A DNA stretch of 64,000 nucleotides from Pseudomonas sp. AN-1 (GTDB lineage: Bacteria; Pseudomonadota; Gammaproteobacteria; Pseudomonadales; Pseudomonadaceae): the NCBI RefSeq assembly GCF_034057115.1, contig NZ_CP139195.1:2790001-2854000 (forward strand). Direction: 5' to 3'. Under the pieces are notes generated by a model that saw only the letters and a program-made list of their open reading frames with translations, was not told the origin of the DNA and searched no databases. Shown here in pieces: positions 57,762 through 64,000 of this stretch. The translations under genes were made by a program, and so were the position numbers. The number at the start of each line of letters is the position of its first letter. Position 1 is the stretch's first letter.

Positions 57762-58784
57762 TCACTGGTCGTACTGCTCGGCCAGGCGCACCACCAGCGC
57801 CTCGGCCAGCTCGCGCGGGGTCGCGCTGAAACTGCTGTGGCCGCCGTCGCGCAGGCTGTCCGGCATGCTCGGGCAGGCGCAGCTGTCGGCCTTCTGGGTC
57901 CAGATCAGGCCGCCCTGACGGCGCAGATAGGCGGCGGCGGCGCTGCCGTCGCTGCCCATGCCGCTGAAGGCGATCACGCCGCAGCAGGACGGGAACTGCT
58001 GGGCCAGGTTGAGCATCATCTGGTCGATCGACGGGCTGTAGGGCTCCGGCCAGGAGCGGTCGAGGATGCGCATGCAGCCATCCTCGTCGAAGGCCAGCTC
58101 GTGGCTGATCGGCGCCACCACCACCTCGCCGCAGCGCACCCGGTCGCCCTCGCGGGCCAGGTTGACCGGCCACTGGCTGTGGCGGCCGACCGCCTGGGGC
58201 AGGCGCTGCTCGAACGACGGATCGATGTGCTGGGCGTAGATGAAGCCCAGCGGCAGGCCGCCGGGCAGGGCGTCGAGGAACTCCTTGACCGCCTCCGGGC
58301 CGCCCAGCGAGGCCGCCAGCAGCCACACCTGCTCGGCCGGCTCGCCGATGGCCAGCGCCGTCTCGGCCAGCGCTTCCGGCAGGTTGAGCCGCGGCGGGCG
58401 CTGGCCGTTGGCGAGCAGCGCCTCCAGGCTCGGGCCGACCGCGCGGGCCGGATCGCCGACCAGGCGCTTGAGCTTGCCGAGCAGGCGCCGCTCCCAGCGG
58501 GGGTAGTGCTCGGAGCTGCGCTCCGGAGCCTGTCCCTCGCCGAACAGCACCGGGGCGCTGGCCTGCTCGAGGAGCCGGTCGATCAGCGGCGAATCCTCCA
58601 GCTGGGCCAGGTCGACCAGCCACAGGTCCGGCATGCAGGCGCTCAGTTGCTCGTCGTCGAGACGCAGCGGGTCGCTGTTGAGCAGCACCTGGTAGCCATT
58701 GGCCTGCAGGGTCTGCTGCAGCACGTGGCGCTGCAGCGAGGTGTCGGCGATGACCGCGACGCGGCCGCTGCTACGTTCACTCAT
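57762..58784 (-). CDS. chpB: CheB-like methylesterase ChpB
   Basis: 340 residues. The N-terminal part (1-120) is a degenerate receiver-like domain (VAVIADTSLQRHVLQQTLQA). The methylesterase domain has the catalytic set Ser in LLAASLGGPEAV, His in YAQHIDPSFEQ, and Asp in FSGMGSDGSAAAAYL. It should remove methyl groups from PilJ. It overlaps chpA by eight bases. Confidence 0.92.
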   Translation of the reverse strand: MSERSSGRVAVIADTSLQRHVLQQTLQANGYQVLLNSDPLRLDDEQLSACMPDLWLVDLAQLEDSPLIDRLLEQASAPVLFGEGQAPERSSEHYPRWERRLLGKLKRLVGDPARAVGPSLEALLANGQRPPRLNLPEALAETALAIGEPAEQVWLLAASLGGPEAVKEFLDALPGGLPLGFIYAQHIDPSFEQRLPQAVGRHSQWPVNLAREGDRVRCGEVVVAPISHELAFDEDGCMRILDRSWPEPYSPSIDQMMLNLAQQFPSCCGVIAFSGMGSDGSAAAAYLRRQGGLIWTQKADSCACPSMPDSLRDGGHSSFSATPRELAEALVVRLAEQYDQ

Positions 58785-61700
58785 GACGACCTACCAACTG
58801 CTGGATCTGCTCGAGCAGCGCCGCTTCCTGATACGGCTTGCCGAGATACTGGTTGACTCCGATGGCCAGCGCGCGCTCGCGGTGCTTCTCGCCGGTCCGC
58901 GAGGTGATCATGATGATCGGCAGGTCCTTGAGACGCTCGTCGTGGCGCACCAGGGTGGCCACCTCGAAGCCGTCCATGCGCGGCATCTCGATGTCGAGCA
59001 GCATCACGTCCGGCACCACGTCCTGCAGCTGGGCGATGGCGTCGACGCCGTCCTTGGCGGTCAGCACCTCCATGCCATTGCGCTCGAGCAGGCGCGTGGT
59101 CACCTTGCGCACGGTCACCGAGTCGTCGACCACCATGACCAGCGGCGGGCGCTGCTTGTCGGCGCTCTCCGTGCCGAGGCGCGCCACACCGGCCTGCCTT
59201 GGCAGCTGCTGGGCCTGGCGGGCACGCAGGGTGGCCAGCAGGTCGAGAATCACCACCACCCGGCCGTCGCCGAGGATGGTTGCGCCGGAGATCCCCGGCA
59301 CGCCGGAGAACTGCGCGCCGAGACTCTTCACCACGATCTCGCGCGAGCCGGCCAGGCTGTCCACCTGCACCGCGGTGGCGTATTCCGCCGAGCGCACCAG
59401 GATCACCGGCAGCGGCAGGCTCTGCGCCGCCAGCTTGGGCTGCTGGCCGTTGTTCAGCAGCTCGCCGAGATACTTCACCTGGTACTGCTGCCCGGCGTAC
59501 TCGAAGCGCGGTGCGCCCGGCTGGTAGTAGGCCTCCAGCTCGTAGGGCGAGATGCGCACGATGCCCTCCACGGTGTTCAGCGGGATGGCGTACAGGTCTT
59601 CGCCGGAGTGCACCATCAGCGCGCGGTTGACCGACACGGTGAACGGCAGGCGCACCAGGAAGCGGGTGCCCTGGCCGGCGACCGAGTCGATGCTGACCGA
59701 GCCGCCGAGCTGCTTGACCCCGGAGGCCACCACGTCCATGCCCACGCCACGCCCGGAGATCTGGGTGACCTTGGCGGCGGTGGAGAAGCCGGCCTCGAGG
59801 ATGAACTGCAGCACCTCGTAGTCGGACAGTTCGGACTCGGCGGCCATCAGGCCGCGCTCGACGGCCTTGCGGCGCACTGCAGCGATGTTCACCCCGGCGC
59901 CGTCGTCGGCCAGGGTCAGCAGGATGTCGCCGCCCTCGCGGCTCAGGCTCAGGCGGATGGTGCCCGCCTCCGGCTTGCCGGCGGCGCGGCGCACTTCCTG
60001 CGCCTCGATGCCGTGGTCGACGGCATTGCGCAGCATGTGCTCCAGCGGCGCCACCATGCCTTCCAGCACACTGCGGTCCATCTCGCCTTCGGCGTTGTGC
60101 ACCACCAGTTCGACCTGCTTGCCCAGCTCGCCGGCGACCTGGCGCACGATACGGCGCAGGCGCGGCACCAGGCGGTCGAACGGCACCATGCGGGTGCGCA
60201 TCAGGCCTTCCTGCAGCTCGGTGTTGACCCGCGCCTGCTGCAGCAGCAGGGTCTCCGCATCGCGGTTGCGCGCGGTCAGGGTTTCCTTGAGGTCGAGCAG
60301 GTCGGACGCCGACTCGAACAGTGCGCGCGAGAGCTGCTGCAGCTGCGAGTAGCGGTCCATTTCCAGCGGGTCGAAGTCCTCGTAGCCGGCCCGCTCGCTC
60401 TCGGCCTGGTAGCGCGAGAGGATCTGCGCCTGGGTTTCGGTATCCAGGCGGCGCAACTGGTCGCGCACCCGCTCGATGGTTGCTTCCATCTCGCCGAGGG
60501 TGAAGGCGGTGTCGTTGACCTGCTGCTCGACGCGCCCCCGGAAGATCGAGGTCTCGCCGGCCAGGTTGACCAGCGCCTCGAGCAGCTCCGCCGGCACCTT
60601 GACCAGCTCCTGCGGCGCGCGACGCGCAGCGGCCTCGGCAGCCGCCTGCTGGGCGCGCTGGACGAAGGGCAGCACCTTGCGCGGAACGTCGTCGCGCACC
60701 GGGGTGAGCCGCTGCACCAGCGGCTCCAGACGCGGCGCGACCGGCGCAGCGGACGGCTCCGGCCCTTCGGCCGCCTCGCTGGGCAGCCGCGTGCGCAGCT
60801 GCTCGACATCGGCCAGCAGGCGCTCGTAACCGCTCTGCAGGGCCGGGAACAGCGAGGCCAGCGCGCTGCTGTCGGTCGCGGCCGCGTTCAGGTGCTGCTC
60901 GAGTTCGAGGGCCAGCTCGCCCAGATGCCGCAGGCCGGCCAGGCGCGCACCGCCCTTGAGGGTGTGCAGCACGCGCAGCAGGTCGTCCAGCGGCGCGGCG
61001 CCACGGCCTTCCCAGCTGCCGAGTGCGGACTCCAGCGCCTCCAGCAGGTCGCCGGCCTCCTCGAGGAACAGCGACAGCACATCGTTGTCGCTCAGCTCCG
61101 GAGTGAGGAAGCCCGACTCGTCATCGTCCGCCGCGCTGTCGTCGAGCGGTTGCCCGGCCTGCGCCAGCGCATCGAGCGGCGCCGCGCAAGACGCGGCAGC
61201 CTCGGGCAGGACCGGAGCGGCAGGCTGGCGGGTATCGCCGCCCTGCTGCCCTTGCCGGCGGAAGCGACGGATCGCCTCGATCAGTTGTGCGCCATCGGGC
61301 AGCGCTTTGCCGCTGCGCAAGGCCTCGAGCATCAGGGCCAGGCGGTCGTGGCTGTCGTGCAGCAGACCGAACAGCGACGACTCCGCCTGCAGGCGGCCAT
61401 CGCCGAGGCCTTCGTAGAGGTATTCCAGCTCGTGAGCCAGGTCGCCGACCTCGCTGACCTCGGCCATGCGCGCACCGCCCTTGAGGGTGTGCAGATCGCG
61501 CTGCAGGGCTTCCAGGCCCGGACCGCGGGCGCCTGCCTCGATCCAGCGCTGCAGGGCCTCGCCGGCGGAGTCGAGGATGTCGAAGCCTTCCTCGAGGAAG
61601 ATCTCCACCAGCTCCGGGTCGCGCTCGACCACCAGGCTGCTCTGCAGGTCGGCCTGCAGGGCCGCCGCATGCTGCGATGCAGCGGGCAGCGCCGGAGCCT

Positions 61701-64000
61701 CGGCGGCCATCGGCTCGGCGAATCCGCGCTCCTCGGCCAGCGACAGTGCCAGGAAGTCCAGGTCCGTGGCTTCGGCTTCGACTTCGGCTTCGACTTCGGC
61801 TTCGACTTCGGCTTCGGCTTCGGCTTCGGCTTCGGCTTCGGCTTCGGCTTCGGCTTCGGCTTCGGCTTCGGCTTCGGCTTCGGCTTCGGCTTCGGCTTCG
61901 GCTTCGGCTTCGGCTTCGGCTTCGGCTTCGGCTTCGGCTTCGGCTTCGGCTTCGGCTTCGGCTTCGGCTTCGGCTTCGGCTTCGGCTTCGGCTTCGGCTT
62001 CGGCTTCGGCTTCAGGATGTGCAGGCAGGGCGCCTGCCGGCAAGTCCGGCATCCCCCCCTGACGCAGGGCGCGCATCTGTTCGAGCAGTGCGCCCGCTGC
62101 GGTCAGCGGCAGGCCCGACTGCAGCTCCTCCACCTGCCGGGCCAGCAGGTCGTGGCCCTCGTGCAGCAGGCCGACAGCGCCCTCGGCGAGGTCGAAACGA
62201 CCATCGGTGAGACCTTCGTAGACGAACTCCAGCTCGTGGGCCAGATCGCCGATGGCACGGACCCCGGCCATGCGCGCACCACCCTTGAGGGTGTGCAGGT
62301 CACGCTGCAGCGAAGCCAGGGCGGAGCGGGCCTGGGGCTGGGCGAGCCAGCGCTCGAGTGCCTCGCCGGCACTCTCCAGGATATCGCCCGCCTCCTCGAG
62401 GAAGATCTCGACCATCTCCGCATCGGGAGCCTCGTCCTCGGGCACCACCGGCAGGGGTGCCGGTTCGGCAACGCCATGGGCCAGCGGCGGATCGAGCTCG
62501 GCCATCGGCTCGGCTTCTGCCGCCAGCTCGATCCCGGGCAGCGGAACAACATCGACCTCGGTCTGTGCGAGCAGGTCGAACTCCAGACCCGCGGCGGCTG
62601 CGGGCTCCGCCACCGGCTCGTCGGCCAGGGACAACTCGAACCCGAGCGGCGGGACGACATCCGCATCGGCCTCGACCACCGGTTCGGCATCCGCCAGCGA
62701 CTCGAACTCCAGGACCGCGGCGGCATCGGACTCCGCCGCCGGCTCATCGGCCGGCGACGGCTCGAGTCCGGCCAGCGGGGCGGCCTCGGCATCGGCCACC
62801 GGCTCGGCATCCGTCAGCGACTCGAACTCCAGGACAGCGGCGGCTGCGAGCTCCGCTTCCGGCTCCTCGGCCGGGGACGGCTCGAGTCCGAGCGGCGGGA
62901 CGGCCTCGGCCTCGGCCACCGGCTCGGCATCCGCCAGCGACTCGAACTCCAGGACCGCGGCGGCTGCGGACTCCGCTTCCGGCTCCTCGGCCAGGGACAA
63001 CTCGAATCCGGCCAGCGGGACGGCATCGGCCTCGGCCACCGGCTCGGCATCCGCCAGCGACTCGAACTCCAGGACCGCGGCGGCTTCGGACTCCGCTTCC
63101 GGTTCGTCGGCCGGGGACGGCTCGAATCCGGCCAGCGGGACAGCATCGGCCTCGGCCACCGGCTCGGCATCCGCCAGCGACTCGAACTCGACTGGCGGGA
63201 CGATATCGGCATCGACCACCGGCTCGGCTTCCACCAACAGATCGAACTCCGGGGCCTCGACCACGCTGCAGGCCTGAACCAGCAGTTGCTGCAGAGCCTG
63301 CACGCGCGCCGGCTGCGGAGCGACCTCGAGGCCGGCGGCAACCTGATCCATCATGCCGATCAGGGCTTCGTGGGCCGCCTCCACCTCGCGGAAGAACGGG
63401 CCGTCCACCACCAGCCGCGACTCGCCGACGGCCGCATAGATCGCCAGCAGGGCGATGCACAGCTGATCGACCTGAGGCAGCTCGGCGTGCTGCGCACCGC
63501 GCGACAGGGTCGCCAGCTCGCTGCGCAGGGCCTCGAGTTCCTCGCGTTCGGCCGGATGCTGACGCCAGCGCGCCAGCAGATCGTCGGCATCCAGCAGGAT
63601 GTCCATGCCCTCGGCGAGGAACTGGCTGATCAGCTTGGGATCGCGCCGGTCCTGGCTGCGCCAGCCGGCCTCGGCGGCATCCAGCTGCTCCTGGTGCAGC
63701 TGCTGCACCCGGGTCAGCAGCTCCTCGCTGCCCGGCAGGCGTGCCAGCGGCTCGCTGCCGAGGCGCTCCAGGCCGCGGCGCAGGAGCTTTTCCGCATCGC
63801 GCAGCAGCTCGGCGGCGGCCAGGCCGAAGGGTATCAGGTTGGTCTTGAACTCTTTCGCCAGTCTTTCCAGCGGCGCCGCCACTTCGGCGATCGGCTGGAT
63901 ACCGGCCATGTAGGCGCTGCCCTTGAGGGTGTGCAGGGCACGCTGCAGTTCGTCGGTGACCGCCTGCGGCAGTTCGCGGTCGCAGGCGCCGAGGAAGCGG
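58777..64000 (-). CDS. chpA: ChpA hybrid chemotaxis kinase (5' end beyond window)
   Basis: About 1740 C-terminal residues are visible; the frame is open through 64000. HPt motifs with phosphoacceptor His occur at the right edge (LHTLKGSAYMAGI), then near 62270-62310 and 61470-61510 (LHTLKGGARMAG, LHTLKGGARMAE) and near 60930-60980 (LHTLKGGARLAG). CheA dimerisation, HATPase (VDHGIEAQEV, DDGAGVN, GRGVGMDVV), CheW-like domain and a receiver (DDSVTVRKV, LLDIEMPRMDGF) follow. It controls twitching motility and surface sensing through PilG/PilH. Between HPt domains are five 40-residue repeats and a very long Ala-Glu tract, both atypically expanded. Confidence 0.95.
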   Translation of the reverse strand, partial: RFLGACDRELPQAVTDELQRALHTLKGSAYMAGIQPIAEVAAPLERLAKEFKTNLIPFGLAAAELLRDAEKLLRRGLERLGSEPLARLPGSEELLTRVQQLHQEQLDAAEAGWRSQDRRDPKLISQFLAEGMDILLDADDLLARWRQHPAEREELEALRSELATLSRGAQHAELPQVDQLCIALLAIYAAVGESRLVVDGPFFREVEAAHEALIGMMDQVAAGLEVAPQPARVQALQQLLVQACSVVEAPEFDLLVEAEPVVDADIVPPVEFESLADAEPVAEADAVPLAGFEPSPADEPEAESEAAAVLEFESLADAEPVAEADAVPLAGFELSLAEEPEAESAAAAVLEFESLADAEPVAEAEAVPPLGLEPSPAEEPEAELAAAAVLEFESLTDAEPVADAEAAPLAGLEPSPADEPAAESDAAAVLEFESLADAEPVVEADADVVPPLGFELSLADEPVAEPAAAAGLEFDLLAQTEVDVVPLPGIELAAEAEPMAELDPPLAHGVAEPAPLPVVPEDEAPDAEMVEIFLEEAGDILESAGEALERWLAQPQARSALASLQRDLHTLKGGARMAGVRAIGDLAHELEFVYEGLTDGRFDLAEGAVGLLHEGHDLLARQVEELQSGLPLTAAGALLEQMRALRQGGMPDLPAGALPAHPEAEAEAEAEAEAEAEAEAEAEAEAEAEAEAEAEAEAEAEAEAEAEAEAEAEAEAEAEAEAEAEAEAEAEVEAEVEAEVEAEATDLDFLALSLAEERGFAEPMAAEAPALPAASQHAAALQADLQSSLVVERDPELVEIFLEEGFDILDSAGEALQRWIEAGARGPGLEALQRDLHTLKGGARMAEVSEVGDLAHELEYLYEGLGDGRLQAESSLFGLLHDSHDRLALMLEALRSGKALPDGAQLIEAIRRFRRQGQQGGDTRQPAAPVLPEAAASCAAPLDALAQAGQPLDDSAADDDESGFLTPELSDNDVLSLFLEEAGDLLEALESALGSWEGRGAAPLDDLLRVLHTLKGGARLAGLRHLGELALELEQHLNAAATDSSALASLFPALQSGYERLLADVEQLRTRLPSEAAEGPEPSAAPVAPRLEPLVQRLTPVRDDVPRKVLPFVQRAQQAAAEAAARRAPQELVKVPAELLEALVNLAGETSIFRGRVEQQVNDTAFTLGEMEATIERVRDQLRRLDTETQAQILSRYQAESERAGYEDFDPLEMDRYSQLQQLSRALFESASDLLDLKETLTARNRDAETLLLQQARVNTELQEGLMRTRMVPFDRLVPRLRRIVRQVAGELGKQVELVVHNAEGEMDRSVLEGMVAPLEHMLRNAVDHGIEAQEVRRAAGKPEAGTIRLSLSREGGDILLTLADDGAGVNIAAVRRKAVERGLMAAESELSDYEVLQFILEAGFSTAAKVTQISGRGVGMDVVASGVKQLGGSVSIDSVAGQGTRFLVRLPFTVSVNRALMVHSGEDLYAIPLNTVEGIVRISPYELEAYYQPGAPRFEYAGQQYQVKYLGELLNNGQQPKLAAQSLPLPVILVRSAEYATAVQVDSLAGSREIVVKSLGAQFSGVPGISGATILGDGRVVVILDLLATLRARQAQQLPRQAGVARLGTESADKQRPPLVMVVDDSVTVRKVTTRLLERNGMEVLTAKDGVDAIAQLQDVVPDVMLLDIEMPRMDGFEVATLVRHDERLKDLPIIMITSRTGEKHRERALAIGVNQYLGKPYQEAALLEQIQQLVGRHE
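61769..62012. repeat. Ala-Glu hexanucleotide tract in chpA
   Basis: The hexamer GGCTTC (minus strand GAAGCC, Glu-Ala) is repeated about 40 times, almost perfectly; near 61780-61810 a few units read GACTTC (Val for Ala). It encodes roughly 80 residues of alternating Glu and Ala between two HPt regions. Confidence 0.95.
62580..63200. repeat. Five 120-bp tandem repeats in chpA
   Basis: A 40-codon unit beginning LEFESLADAEPVAEAD and ending around EPEAESAAAAV is repeated about five times (one copy two codons longer), with scattered substitutions. It encodes an acidic Ala/Pro/Glu linker between HPt domains. Confidence 0.85.

Noticed and set aside
61769-62012. CRISPR-like periodic array
   Set aside because: The repeat unit is six bases with no spacers and is coding (Glu-Ala) in chpA; the same holds for 6421-6498.

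Overview
The window looks like a high-GC Pseudomonas chromosome. The backbone matches the pseudomonad order I know: chpA-chpB-chpC (type IV pilus chemosensory genes), rsmE, bioA, cytochrome b561, yceI, an RhlE-type helicase, metF and ahcY with an SAH riboswitch. A Pseudomonas-type DUF2790 gene supports this. The left arm (1-15400) carries a LysR regulator, small secreted proteins, a MocR/LysE divergent pair, a DUF3300-DUF2950 pair, a 1273-residue multidomain methyltransferase-PLD-helicase-S24-DUF3427 protein, an MFS transporter, and a HigBA-like toxin-antitoxin pair whose toxin is broken by an amber codon.

Positions 15454-37289 are a 21.8-kb genomic island integrated at the 3' end of tRNA-Thr(UGU). 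It is bounded by 59-bp identical direct repeats and has a tyrosine integrase just inside the left end. A replication-like module (AlpA-type HTH, Toprim primase-like protein, DUF927 helicase-like protein, iteron-like 8-mers) sits at the right end. The cargo is a large compound defence locus. One strand carries a GHKL (MutL/MORC-like) ATPase, a Z1 helicase, a PD-(D/E)XK DUF4420 protein and an AIPR protein, which together form an Mza-like operon, preceded by an EcoRII-type endonuclease. The other strand carries an HTH-Dcm methylase, a Vsr endonuclease, an in-frame fusion of an MvaI/BcnI-type endonuclease to a second Dcm-type methylase, and a second, decaying Vsr. Family knowledge points to CCWGG as the common target of all the restriction and modification parts. 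Resolvase and IS21-like debris lies between cargo and replication module.

The right arm (37317-64000) returns to backbone: a TlpA-like redoxin with a membrane domain, an rmlB stub followed by rmlC and rmlD, the C4-dicarboxylate system dctB-dctD-dctP-dctQ-dctM with a sigma-54 promoter and DctD-like sites, ligB, a cytochrome c', the SAH riboswitch with ahcY and metF, the RhlE helicase, yceI/cytochrome b561, bioA, rsmE, chpC, chpB and most of chpA. The chpA product contains an unusually long Ala-Glu hexanucleotide tract and five 40-residue tandem repeats.

The most notable items are the restriction-methylase fusion inside the Mza/EcoRII/Dcm/Vsr island, and the five-module 1273-residue protein with an apparently intact S24 Ser/Lys dyad. 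All functions are inferred from motifs read by eye; no database search was run.
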